Shown piece after piece: positions 35,408 through 44,427 of a DNA stretch of 64,000 nucleotides. A model generated the notes under the pieces. The model was given only the letters and a program-made list of their open reading frames with translations, did no database searches and was not told the origin of the DNA. Each line of letters begins with the position of its first letter. Within the stretch, counting starts at the first letter, position 1. The stretch covers positions 47,876-111,875 of the forward strand of contig JADYYS010000019.1 in assembly GCA_020853525.1 (NCBI GenBank), read 5' to 3'. Made by a program: the position numbers and the translations under genes. The DNA is from Ardenticatenales bacterium. Lineage in GTDB: Bacteria; Chloroflexota; Anaerolineae; Epilineales; Epilineaceae.

Positions 35408-36544
35408 ATGTTCGGTCTCGGAAAGAGCCCATCCCCATCGATCAGCGAGGCGGACGTCATCGCTGCGCTGTCGACGGTCAATGACCCGGAGCTGCACCGC
35501 GATCTCGTCAGCCTCGGCATGATCCGCGACATCGCCATCGACGGCGGCCGCGTCGCGTTCACCGTCGTCCTGACGACTCCCGCGTGCCCGCTGAAGAACG
35601 TCATCCAGCAGGACTGCGAGAATGCGCTGAAGCGCGACATCCCGGCCGTGGAGACGGTGCATGTCCAATGGGACGCCCAGGTGCCGCGCGACAGCCGCCT
35701 TTCCAGCCGGGTCGCCGTGCCCGTCCGCAACGCGATCGCGGTCGGCAGCGGCAAGGGCGGCGTCGGCAAGAGCACGGTGGCGGTCAACCTGGCGGTCTCG
35801 CTCGCCCAGCAGGGTGCCACCGTCGGCCTGCTTGATGCGGACGTCTACGGCCCGAACGTGCCGATGATGATGGGCCAGCGCAAGGCGCGTCCGGTTTCCA
35901 AGGACGGCAAGCACATCGAGCCCATCGAGGCCTACGGCGTGAAGATGATCTCGATCGGCTTCCTCGTGGACGAGCAGACGCCGCTCGTGTGGCGCGGGCC
36001 GATGCTCCATGGAGCGCTGCGCCAGTTCCTGGGCGACGTGAACTGGGGCGACCTGGACTACCTGATCATCGACCTCCCGCCCGGTACCGGCGATGTCCAG
36101 CTCTCGCTCACCCAGGCGATGCCGCTGACGGGTGCCGTGATCGTCAGCACGCCCCAGGCGGTCAGCCAGCACGACGTCGTCAAGAGCATTGCGATGTTCC
36201 AGCTCGAGCAGATCGACGTGCCCGTACTCGGCGTGATCGAGAACATGAGCGGTTTCGCGGCGCCGGACACCGGCACGGTGTACGACATCTTCGGCGCGGG
36301 CGGCGGCCGCGAGGTTGCCAAACAGATGAAGGTGCCGTTCCTCGGCACGATCCCGATCGACATGGCCGTCCGCCAGGGCGGCGACAGCGGCGTGCCGATC
36401 GTCGTCGGTGCGCCCGACTCGCCGGCGGCCAAGGCGATCGCGCAGATCGCGGCCGAGCTGGCCGGGCGGATCTCCGTCCTGACGCTGTCGCGGCCGAAGG
36501 AGCGGACGTTCGCCGCCGATCCGGACCTCGCGTTCGTCGGATAA
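35408..36544 (+). CDS. apbC: Mrp/ApbC-type iron-sulfur carrier ATPase without CxxC
   Basis: 378 residues. An N-terminal MIP18/DUF59 domain (about 11-90, with NDPELHRDLVSLGMI) precedes a P-loop ATPase: deviant Walker A GKGGVGKST (115-123), DADVYGPNVP, and IIDLPPGTGD as Walker B. These proteins carry 4Fe-4S clusters to apo-proteins. The usual CxxC after ENMSGF is replaced here by A285-P-D-T288, so cluster binding by these Cys is not possible. C60 in DUF59 remains. The ATG at 35408 was preferred to an upstream one because GGAG lies 11 bases before it. Confidence 0.9.
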   Translation: MFGLGKSPSPSISEADVIAALSTVNDPELHRDLVSLGMIRDIAIDGGRVAFTVVLTTPACPLKNVIQQDCENALKRDIPAVETVHVQWDAQVPRDSRLSSRVAVPVRNAIAVGSGKGGVGKSTVAVNLAVSLAQQGATVGLLDADVYGPNVPMMMGQRKARPVSKDGKHIEPIEAYGVKMISIGFLVDEQTPLVWRGPMLHGALRQFLGDVNWGDLDYLIIDLPPGTGDVQLSLTQAMPLTGAVIVSTPQAVSQHDVVKSIAMFQLEQIDVPVLGVIENMSGFAAPDTGTVYDIFGAGGGREVAKQMKVPFLGTIPIDMAVRQGGDSGVPIVVGAPDSPAAKAIAQIAAELAGRISVLTLSRPKERTFAADPDLAFVG

Positions 36545-36559
36545 CGGAAGGAACGCCCC

Positions 36560-37102
36560 ATGAACCTGCGCCGCGCTCTCTCACCCGGAACCGCCTTCGG
36601 ACTCGCGATCTGGGCCCTGGCCGTCCGCCGCCTCGCCTTCGCCCACCTGGCCGTGGTCCACGAAGGTAGCCCGAGCCCCGCCAAGCCGCGCGACATCGAC
36701 GACGTTACGCTGGCCCAGGCGTTCTACGCCCGCCTCGACAAGGGCGCACGCGACCACTACGCCTTTCGCGTCGCCGACGACGTGGCGGGCCGCTTCATCC
36801 TCCTCGTGCCGGCGACGGCGTACGACAGCGGCTTCCGCGCCGACGTCGTCATCGCCGGCCCCGGCCTGCCAGCCGACGGCCGCCCGCTCTCGCCCGCCGG
36901 TGACACGCCGATGACGATCGCCGGCATCGACTACCGGCTGGCCGCGGCGCTGAGTCCTGACCTCGGCCCGGGCGACTACCGCATCGAGGTGCGTTCGACC
37001 TCGGACGCGGACGGCGTCTACAGCCTGTGCGTCGGGGACCGCGAGGCGGGGGTGGCGGATCCGGTGACGCGGGAGCGGGTGCGGGCGTTGATCGGGGTGT
37101 AA
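36560..37102 (+). CDS. Exported hypothetical protein
   Basis: 180 residues with a signal-like N-terminus and a GGAAGG ribosome site eight bases upstream. The rest is a beta-rich domain (DHYAFRVADDVAGRFILLVP, then GDYRIEVRSTSDADGVYSLCVG) that resembles bacterial pre-peptidase C-terminal type folds. No family can be named with confidence. It lies 15 bases after the Mrp gene and may be co-transcribed; a functional link is not evident. Confidence 0.6.
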   Translation: MNLRRALSPGTAFGLAIWALAVRRLAFAHLAVVHEGSPSPAKPRDIDDVTLAQAFYARLDKGARDHYAFRVADDVAGRFILLVPATAYDSGFRADVVIAGPGLPADGRPLSPAGDTPMTIAGIDYRLAAALSPDLGPGDYRIEVRSTSDADGVYSLCVGDREAGVADPVTRERVRALIGV

Positions 37103-37155
37103 GCACCCCGCGACGACGACATCACCCCCGCCACAGCAACTTCTTCGTCGTGTAG

Positions 37156-37175
37156 GGGCACGGCATGCCGTGCCC
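37156..37175. repeat. 20-bp perfect palindrome
   Basis: GGGCACGGCATGCCGTGCCC is self-complementary over all 20 bases, in the gap between two convergent genes. It could be a terminator or a dispersed palindromic repeat. Confidence 0.7.
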
Positions 37176-37219
37176 ATCGCCGGCCTCCCAAAACACCACG
37201 TCGTCGCGCCGCCCCACGG

Positions 37220-39415
37220 TCAGCGTCCTGCCGCCCCCCAATCGAACCCCACCAGCAACGCCGGCAGCCACACCCGCGCCTGCCGCGGCAACGGCACCGT
37301 CGCCGGGTCGACGACGAGCTCCTTCGGCCCGTAGTACACCAGCCAGCTGCTCTGGTCGATCCGGGCATCGAACCCCTGGTCCGCGGCGTCCGGGTTCGGA
37401 ACGGCGACGTAGTCGATGTCGATCTCGTTGCCGTCCTTGTCCTTCGTGCGCCACAGACCGCGATAACGGATCGTGTTCGGTTCCCCCGGACGCACGTCGG
37501 CCGTCACGTCGGCCCGCCACGGCGGGACGTCCTGGCCGGGGCACCAGCCGCCGCGGCCGTAGACCCACGTGCCCGCCTGGTTGGGGATCACGCCGTGGTC
37601 GACCTCGGCCACGCAGCCGACGCTCGTCCCGGCGGACGGGTGCGCCTTGACGTGCGGCGGGCCGTTGTTCACCGTGAAATGGTGGGTGTGGTTGCAGAAC
37701 TCGGCGCAGTTCTCCATGTCGCGCCCCCAGCCGTGGCCGGAGATGATCGACGCGACTTCGACCTTGGACGCCCACGCCGGCGCATCGAAGACGAGCGGGC
37801 GGCGGCCCTTGTTGTAGTCCCTCCAGAAGCTGCCGCCGCCGAAGAGGGGCACAGCCGCCTTGGGCGCGATCGCGGCGCCCGTGTCCGATAGGCGCAGCTT
37901 GACCGTGATCTGGTAGCGCTGGATCGTCGCGAACGCGAAGCGGCGCGGGCCGCCCTGGGCGATGAGCCCGAGCAGCGGCGTCGCGTCCATGACCCATCGC
38001 CCGCCGCTGGAGTACGCGGTGACCCAGCGGCCGAACTCGGTGTTGCAGCGCGTCGGCGTCGCCGCGTCGCACAGGTACATGTTCACGAGGTAGTCCCAGG
38101 CGGGACAGCGGCCCTTGCGGTTGCCGCCGTCGCACTTCATGTCGAGGTCGATCTCGAGTTTGTCATAACGCGACATCTCGGCCGCGTCGGGCAGCGCGAC
38201 ATCCGCGTAGAAGCGCTGGCCGGACCAGCCCGGATCGGCCATCCACTCGTCCTGCCACACCGGCACGACGCGCGTCTTGCCCGACGCCTCCTCCGCCGCG
38301 AGCCGTGCGTCGACGGTCGCGTTGTGGTGGAGCAAGCGCGCCTCGAGCGCGACGGAGGCGAGCGGGTCGATCGCGTCGGCGCCGAGGTCGGCGTTGAACC
38401 CGAACGGGATCGACCCGAACTCGCGCATCCGGCCCCTGTGGTCGATCGCGAACGTGTCGACGCCGAGCGGCTTCGGGTCGAGCGTCGCGAAAAGCCCCGT
38501 CTCCGTCGCCGCCCGCAGCGCGGCGAGGATCTGCTCGCCCGGCGCGAGGTCGATCATCGCGACGTGCATCTTCGGGCACGGGCCGCACGTGTTCGGCAGC
38601 CGGATCTTCGGCCGGCCGTCCGAGTACATGAGCATGCCGGCCGCGCCGAAGCGGGCGACGTTGTTGATCTTGTCGACGAGCGGGCAGACGCCGCGCTTGA
38701 CGACGACCATCGTGCCCGTGATCGGGGAGGCGGGCGTCTCGCCGTTGCACGCGAGGCCGGTGCCGCCGAAGTCGCTCAGCTCGTACATCACGGTGTCCGT
38801 CAGCGGCGTTGCCCAGCCCGTGTCCGTCGTACCGGCCGTGCGGATCGTTGTTGAGAACGGGTTGTCGCCGACGGAGATCTCCGCCGCCGTCTCGCCCCAC
38901 GCCCGCAGCACCGCCGGCGCCGCGCCGCCGACTGTCAGCGGGTTCGCGTCGACGTACGTGAACCGCGACCGCCACACGGCCGGATCCTCGGACGGTGGCC
39001 GCGCCGCGAGCGCCGCCTCGACGCGCGCCTGGAACGCGGCGATGTCGGCGTCCACGCCTGCCTGCGTCTCACCGTACGACATCACGACATAACGTGCATC
39101 GTCTGGCGACTGGGAGACCAGCTTGCCGACGTCACCGCCCCAGATGGACGGCGCCGTGCTGCCGAGCGGGTTGTTCGTGAGGAACACCGTGCTGTGGTCG
39201 GTGGCGCCGCCGAACGACACGATGCCGGCCGATGTCGGCAGCGTGAAGGGCGGGGCAGGCATGAACGGGTCGAGTTGGAGGGGCGCGCCGTCCTGACCGC
39301 TCGTCGGCACATCGACGTTCGGCAGCGCGCCGACGAGGGCGATGGCTAGGACCGCGACGGCGACGAGGAAGGCCGAGCGTGCGATCGCTCGGAGCGGGAG
39401 CGGGCGAGCGGGCAT
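37220..39415 (-). CDS. Exported PA-domain protein with PNGase F-like C-terminal domains
   Basis: 731 residues with a signal segment (about 1-30) and an ATG preceded by GGAGG. Residues about 205-300 match a protease-associated domain (TGMVVVKRGVCPLVDKINN, then GAAGMLMYSD). The C-terminal 300 residues contain WDYLVNMYLC, ISGHGWGRDMENCAEFCNHT and HHFTVN, hallmarks of the two jelly-roll domains of peptide:N-glycosidase F, which releases N-glycans from glycoproteins. The end VWLPALLVGFDWGAAGR resembles the LPxxxR tail of other exported proteins here. Catalytic Asp and Glu cannot be placed with certainty. Confidence 0.78.
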   Translation of the reverse strand: MPARPLPLRAIARSAFLVAVAVLAIALVGALPNVDVPTSGQDGAPLQLDPFMPAPPFTLPTSAGIVSFGGATDHSTVFLTNNPLGSTAPSIWGGDVGKLVSQSPDDARYVVMSYGETQAGVDADIAAFQARVEAALAARPPSEDPAVWRSRFTYVDANPLTVGGAAPAVLRAWGETAAEISVGDNPFSTTIRTAGTTDTGWATPLTDTVMYELSDFGGTGLACNGETPASPITGTMVVVKRGVCPLVDKINNVARFGAAGMLMYSDGRPKIRLPNTCGPCPKMHVAMIDLAPGEQILAALRAATETGLFATLDPKPLGVDTFAIDHRGRMREFGSIPFGFNADLGADAIDPLASVALEARLLHHNATVDARLAAEEASGKTRVVPVWQDEWMADPGWSGQRFYADVALPDAAEMSRYDKLEIDLDMKCDGGNRKGRCPAWDYLVNMYLCDAATPTRCNTEFGRWVTAYSSGGRWVMDATPLLGLIAQGGPRRFAFATIQRYQITVKLRLSDTGAAIAPKAAVPLFGGGSFWRDYNKGRRPLVFDAPAWASKVEVASIISGHGWGRDMENCAEFCNHTHHFTVNNGPPHVKAHPSAGTSVGCVAEVDHGVIPNQAGTWVYGRGGWCPGQDVPPWRADVTADVRPGEPNTIRYRGLWRTKDKDGNEIDIDYVAVPNPDAADQGFDARIDQSSWLVYYGPKELVVDPATVPLPRQARVWLPALLVGFDWGAAGR

Positions 39416-39681
39416 GGCGGGGCCTCCTCAGGCGGCGGGACGGGTCGGCGGGATGGATGGAACGAGCGACGGATCGTCAGGCGCGGGCCATGGTGCCATG
39501 TGCGGGGCGGGGGTGCAATCGGATCGGAGTGGCACGTCGGGCCTCAACGCCATCGCGTGACCATCGCCCGCACGACTACGACCCCCATCTGCGACCTCCG
39601 CGCCATGACACCTCTCCTTGGGCCCACTACCCTGACCCGGCCGCCGTGCTCGACGGCGGAGCCGCCCGTCAGGAGCCTGCC

Positions 39682-40626
39682 ATGAACGCCCGTGCCCCGC
39701 GCCCAGTACCCGCGCCCCTCTCGGTTGCTCGAAGAATTGCCGTCGCCGCGCCGCTGTTCCTGGCGCTGGCCGCGACCGTGCCGGGCCTCGGCGCGCCTGC
39801 CTACCGTCCCGCGGCCGCCCAAGCGCCCACCCAAGCGCCCACCCTCCCGGCGCAACACCGCGTCCTCCTCCCGTGGAGCGCCCGCAGCGCCGTTCTCGCG
39901 GACGCCGACTCCGTCCCGACCGCGCACGCGACCGACGCCCCGCCGACGCTCGTACCGTCGCACACTGCGACGGCCACGCCTGAGCCGACGGCAACCTCGA
40001 TTGCCACACCAACGGTCGAACCGAACCGCCACGCGACGTCGGCGCCGACGCCAACCGCCACGCCGCTGCCGACCGCGACTGCGACACCGCCTCTGCGGTG
40101 TCAGGAACTCGTCACGAACGGCGACTTCGAGGCCGGCGCCAAGCGCTGGTCGCTGATCATCACCAGCACGCGCCAACAGGCGGCGCGCTCGATCCAGAAT
40201 GCAACGCGCCTCGGCTTCCAGCCGCACAGCGGCACGTACGCCGCGTGGCTCGGCGCGTTGGCCGACTCGACGATGGACCTGCAGTCCGACCCGCTCGTCC
40301 ACGTCGATCCGGCGCGCATCGTCTCGGCCACCCTCTCGGCGGCGGTCGTCATCGTCAAGAACGGCGTGCGCAACCGCCGGGCGGACGATACGTTCGCCAT
40401 CGTGCTCGAAGGGCCGGGCGGCGAGACCCGGCCGGAGTCGCTGCGGCTGCACGACGAAAGCTGGGACGACCCGTGGAAGTGGCATGTCCGGCAGGCGGAC
40501 GTGACCAACCTGTTGCAGCGCGGCGCGTTCACCCGGCTCCACGCACGGGTACAGACCGACGCGAGCGACGAGACCTGGTTCTACTTCGACGACATCTCGC
40601 TCCGCGCGTGCACGCAGGATGGCTGA
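39682..40626 (+). CDS. Exported protein with carbohydrate-binding-like jelly-roll domain
   Basis: 314 residues with a signal peptide (about 1-47) and AGGAG upstream of the ATG. HRVLLPWSAR is followed by a Thr/Pro linker to about 145, and then a domain starting CQELVTNGDFEAGAKRWSL and ending ETWFYFDDISLRAC. The NGDFE and FDDI pattern is typical of CBM-type jelly-roll domains appended to secreted proteins. No catalytic domain is present, so a sugar- or surface-binding role is inferred. The next gene encodes a LuxR-type regulator about 110 bases downstream. Confidence 0.75.
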   Translation: MNARAPRPVPAPLSVARRIAVAAPLFLALAATVPGLGAPAYRPAAAQAPTQAPTLPAQHRVLLPWSARSAVLADADSVPTAHATDAPPTLVPSHTATATPEPTATSIATPTVEPNRHATSAPTPTATPLPTATATPPLRCQELVTNGDFEAGAKRWSLIITSTRQQAARSIQNATRLGFQPHSGTYAAWLGALADSTMDLQSDPLVHVDPARIVSATLSAAVVIVKNGVRNRRADDTFAIVLEGPGGETRPESLRLHDESWDDPWKWHVRQADVTNLLQRGAFTRLHARVQTDASDETWFYFDDISLRACTQDG

Positions 40627-40739
40627 CGACACGATGCCGCGCACGCTCGACGCCAGCTCGCACACGGACGACCGGCGGGCGACAGGCCGTGCCTACATGG
40701 ACCGCCGCACCTTGTGCTACGGTAGGCCATCTTCGATGG

Positions 40740-43457
40740 ATGGCCGACCTGAACGACCGACCGCCCGACAACCGGATCGCCCCGCCGCCACCGCCCAGGC
40801 GCGCCGTATCCCGTCCCGACCTCGTGGCGCGGATCGAGCGTGCCCTGGACGGCGGCCTGGTGTTGCTCAGCGCGCCGGCCGGGTTCGGCAAGACGTCCAT
40901 CCTCGCCGAGTGGGCCGCCCGGACCGACCGCCCGGTCGCATGGCTGGCCATCGGCCCGCGCGACCACGACCCGATGCAGTTCGCCGCTCATCTCGCTGCC
41001 GCACTCCGACCGCTGGCCCCAAGCGCGGTCGACGCCCTCGCCCCGCTGATCGCGCCGGGCCGGGGTCCCGCCGAAGGGCAAGGAACGGCCGGCGTCGAGG
41101 CAGCCATACGCGCGCTGGCCGGGGCGCTGTACGGAGCCGAGCCATCGTCCGTCCTCGTGATGGACGACGTACATGAACTGGCCGACCCCGCGCACTGGAC
41201 GGTAGTCGAAGCCTTCCTGGCCGAGCGACCGCCGTCGATCGCCCTCATCCTGGCCTCGCGCAGCGACCCACCGCTGCCGCTGGCGCGGTGGCGGCTCGCG
41301 GGTGCGCTCGCCGAGTTCCGCGAGGCCGACCTCCGCCTCGACCGCGACGCGCTGATGGCCGTCGTCGCCCACGTGGCCGGCGTGTCGCTGACGGGCGCGC
41401 AGGCCGCGGTGCTGGAAGCGCGCACCGAGGGGTGGGCGGCGGGCGTGCAGGCGGCGGCGCTGGCGCTGCAGGACCGGCAGGACGTCGCGGCGGCAGTGGC
41501 GCGCTTCGCGGGCGACCACCGCTTCATCCTCGACTACCTCGACGAGGAGGTGATCGATCGCCAGCCGCCGGCCGTCCTGTCGTTCCTGCTCGACGTCGCG
41601 ATCCTGGACCGCCTGAGCCCCGCGCTGTGCGACGCGGTTCGCGGTACGTCGTCCGGCGACAGCGCGGCGTGGCTGGACCGTCTGACGCACCAAGGGCTGT
41701 TCCTCCAACCGCTGGATGTCGTCGGCGAAACGTATCGCTTCCACCGCCTGTTCGCCGACCGCCTGCGCCACCGGCTCGAGCGCACCGCTCCTGACCGCGC
41801 CGTCGCCCTCCACCGGCGCGCGGCAGCCTGGTTCGCCGCGAACGACGACCTGGACGACGCCATCGCCCACGCCCTGCAGGGCGACACCGCGCTGGCGGCC
41901 GACCTCATCGGCCAAGCGGCTCCCGGCCGGCTGGCGGGGCGGCAGGCGGCGACGGTCCTCGGCTGGCTGCGCGCCCTGCCGGAGCAAGCGCTGCGCGCGG
42001 ATCCGCGGCTCATGGTCGCCATGGCCTGGGCGCTGTTCGCCGCCGAATCGCGCGGAAAGGCAGAGCCGTGGCTGAGCGATGCGGAGGCGGTGCTCGCGGC
42101 TCCCGACCGTGCGGCTATCGATGCGTCTCCGGCCGCGCGCGCCGAAGCGCTCGGGGCAGCCGCGGCACTGCGCGCCCAGATGGCCAGCTGGGACGGCGAT
42201 GTCGACGAAGCGCTCCGCCACAGCGCCGTCGCGCTCGATGTGCTCGGCCCCGGCTCGATCTGGCGCGCGAATGTCGCACTCGCCGTCGGCGCCGCACATC
42301 ATCTGCGCGGCGACGTGACGGCGGCGATCGAGACCTTTCGCTCGGCGGTCGTCGATGCTGACACAGCGAACCGGGCGGAAGCCGCCATCCTCGCGCGGGC
42401 CATGTTGGCCGAGTCGCTCTTCCTGGCCGGCCGCCTGACGGAGGCGGCCGCGGTCGCCGAGCAGGCGTTGGCACAGGCCGAGCCGATCGGCGGCATCGAC
42501 TGGCCGGCGACGGCCCGCGCCGGCGTCGTCCTCGGCCATATCCACCTCGAGCGGAACGACCTTGGCGCGGCCGCCGCGGCGGCCGAACGGACGATCGCCG
42601 CCGGCCGGCGCGCCTCCACGCGCGTCCTGACCTTCACCGGCCTCCTCCTGCGCGCCGACGTTCGCGTGGCCGCAGGCGACCACGCCGGAGCGATCGAGGC
42701 GGTGGACGAGGCCGCCGCGGTGGCCAACGAACCGGCGCTCCTGGCGGACCTGGCGCAGTTCCGCGCGGAGATCGAGCTCGATGCCGGCCGACCGTCCGCC
42801 GCCGTCGCCCTCGAGCGATCTCGCGCTGCCGCCGCCCGCGACCCCGCCACGCCGCCACCCAGCGTCTCCGCGGCGATGCTCAGCGCGAACGTCCTGCTCC
42901 TCCAAGGCCGCCCGGCCGACGCCGAGGCGCTCATCGCGCCGCGCGTGGCGGAGTGTCACACGTCCGGCAACGGGCTGGCCGCGACCCGACTGCGCGTGCT
43001 GCTGGCGCTGATCCGCGCCACCCGTGGCCGCCAGGACAGCGCGCGCGTCCTCCTCGCCGCCGCGCTCGACGACGCCGAGCGCGAGGGCTACGTGCGGTCG
43101 TTCGCCATCGGCGGGCCGGCGATGCAGGCGCTGCTGCGCCACGTCGCGGCCGATGGCGGTCCGCACGCGGCGACGGCACAACGGATTCTGGGCGCGCTTG
43201 CCTCGGACCCGCCTGGCGCATCAACCCGACCTGAACCCCCCCGAGCGCGAACCGGCACCGAGTTCGGGCTGTCGGAACGCGAACGCGAGGTGCTCGGCCT
43301 CGTATCCGAGGGGCTCACGAACCAGGAAATCGCCGACCGGCTCGTGATCTCGATCGCCACGGTGAAGCGGCACCTGACGAACATCTACGGCAAGCTGGGG
43401 GCCGACGGGCGGACGCGGGCGGTGGCGTTTGCGCGTGCGCGGGGGATGATTGGGTGA
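40740..43457 (+). CDS. MalT-type LuxR-family STAND regulator
   Basis: 905 residues. An N-terminal STAND ATPase has Walker A APAGFGKTS (45-53) and Walker B VLVMDDVHEL. A long superhelical TPR-like sensor region (about 330-820) follows, and a C-terminal LuxR helix-turn-helix ends the protein (LSEREREVLGLVSEGL, NQEIADRLVISIATVKRHL). MalT-like proteins oligomerise on ligand and ATP binding to switch on transcription. The ligand and target are unknown; the neighbouring exported protein is a candidate target. Confidence 0.9.
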   Translation: MADLNDRPPDNRIAPPPPPRRAVSRPDLVARIERALDGGLVLLSAPAGFGKTSILAEWAARTDRPVAWLAIGPRDHDPMQFAAHLAAALRPLAPSAVDALAPLIAPGRGPAEGQGTAGVEAAIRALAGALYGAEPSSVLVMDDVHELADPAHWTVVEAFLAERPPSIALILASRSDPPLPLARWRLAGALAEFREADLRLDRDALMAVVAHVAGVSLTGAQAAVLEARTEGWAAGVQAAALALQDRQDVAAAVARFAGDHRFILDYLDEEVIDRQPPAVLSFLLDVAILDRLSPALCDAVRGTSSGDSAAWLDRLTHQGLFLQPLDVVGETYRFHRLFADRLRHRLERTAPDRAVALHRRAAAWFAANDDLDDAIAHALQGDTALAADLIGQAAPGRLAGRQAATVLGWLRALPEQALRADPRLMVAMAWALFAAESRGKAEPWLSDAEAVLAAPDRAAIDASPAARAEALGAAAALRAQMASWDGDVDEALRHSAVALDVLGPGSIWRANVALAVGAAHHLRGDVTAAIETFRSAVVDADTANRAEAAILARAMLAESLFLAGRLTEAAAVAEQALAQAEPIGGIDWPATARAGVVLGHIHLERNDLGAAAAAAERTIAAGRRASTRVLTFTGLLLRADVRVAAGDHAGAIEAVDEAAAVANEPALLADLAQFRAEIELDAGRPSAAVALERSRAAAARDPATPPPSVSAAMLSANVLLLQGRPADAEALIAPRVAECHTSGNGLAATRLRVLLALIRATRGRQDSARVLLAAALDDAEREGYVRSFAIGGPAMQALLRHVAADGGPHAATAQRILGALASDPPGASTRPEPPRARTGTEFGLSEREREVLGLVSEGLTNQEIADRLVISIATVKRHLTNIYGKLGADGRTRAVAFARARGMIG

Positions 43458-43529
43458 CTCGCAGGGCAGCGTGCATCGTGACCGGTTGGGTACGTCCTGA
43501 ACCGGAAAAGTGAGCGGGTTGGAGCCAAG

Positions 43530-44147
43530 TCATCCCTGCGCCTCCAAGCGCCTGAGCGCATCGACGGCCTCTCCCACATCGAACCCGAACGGCCCCGGCC
43601 CGCCCATGTACGTCAGCTTGCCGTCTCGATCGAAGACGAATATGCGCTCCGGCCAGGCGGCGAACGCGAGCCGCGCCGCATCGTCCATTCCGTCGACGAG
43701 CGTGGGGATGGAGAGTCCGAGCGCTGCCGCGCAGCGCTCGGCAGCGGACCAGCGTTCTTCGAACGTCGTGGCCTGTGGGATCCGAATCCCCTCGGCCTCG
43801 TTGGACTCCGTCTGCCAGCCGTTCACCGCGTGCGCTTCGGCGATGTAGACGACGTAGAAGTTCGCCTGTCGCCGGAACCGGCGGTACATCCGCTCGAGGT
43901 CGCCAGCCTGGCGACGGAAGGGTGGTCAGGTGTAGCTGCCGAAGATCAGCACGAGGGGACGGCGGCGCGGGGCGTCGAGGCGCACGCGGCGGCCGGAGCC
44001 GAGGCGGGCAAGACGAAGGGCGGGGACGGCGTCGCCGGGTGCGAGGGTGTCGGGCTGGCGGTACGTGACGAGGGCGCAGCGCATGGCCTCGCGGTGGACG
44101 GGGTTGGGTTCGGCGTTGACGTAGGCTTGTTCGCGGGGGTCGAGCAT
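43530..44147 (-). CDS. Iodothyronine-deiodinase-like selenoprotein (in-frame UGA read as Sec)
   Basis: 205 residues including one UGA codon (43928-43926, minus strand) at residue 74. Sequence on both sides forms one thioredoxin-fold deiodinase-family protein: PLVLIFGSYT-UGA-PPFRRQAGDL, then YVVYIAEAHAVNGW and PERIFVF. Iodothyronine deiodinases have Sec at this exact place (T-Sec-P-P/S-F), and the EAHxxxGW motif is conserved. A stable hairpin starts 10 bases after the UGA (see 43899-43915). Without recoding, the gene would be a 73-residue stub and an orphan downstream frame. The final stop is also UGA. Substrate is unknown; halogen or peroxide reduction is possible. No sel genes are in the window. 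Confidence 0.82.
43899..43915 (-). promoter_or_regulatory. Bacterial-type SECIS hairpin
   Basis: On the coding strand, GTCGCCAGGCTGGCGAC begins 10 bases after the UGA. It forms a six-pair stem (a seventh A-U pair is possible) with apical loop AGGCU. The E. coli fdhF SECIS has its minimal stem-loop 11 bases after UGA with apical loop AGGUCU, so spacing and loop are closely alike, including the two loop G that SelB needs. Confidence 0.7.
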
Positions 44148-44282
44148 GGGGGGAGCCTAACGAGGGGAATGGGGCCGGGCAAGGCGGGGGATGAGGGACG
44201 ATCGAGGAACGGGGTGGTCGTAGGATCAGGGCGCTGGGCGACGGGGTTCAACCCCTATCCGTCAGCGCCTTCGGCGCTGCCA

Positions 44283-44310
44283 CCTTTCCCCAGCTGTCGC
44301 TGGAGAAAGG
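44283..44310. repeat. REP-like hairpin 5' of the DUF559 gene
   Basis: cctttccccagc-tgtc-gctggagaaagg: 12-base arms with one mismatch and a four-base loop. The CAGC/GCTG core next to C- and G-rich arms recurs at 44863-44890. Confidence 0.65.
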
Positions 44311-44427
44311 ATGCGTCCTTGTTGACGTGCCGGGGAGAGCCTGGGGAAGGGACCTGACCGTGGGCGGTCGTGATCGCGATCAAGCGTGCACGACGTCGGA
44401 TATCCGTACGTCGCTGGAGGGTAGGGG

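Noticed and set aside
43926..44147. Frameshift or pseudogene explanation for the deiodinase-like gene
   Set aside because: No frameshift is needed; the single UGA falls at the family's Sec position and a SECIS-like hairpin follows.
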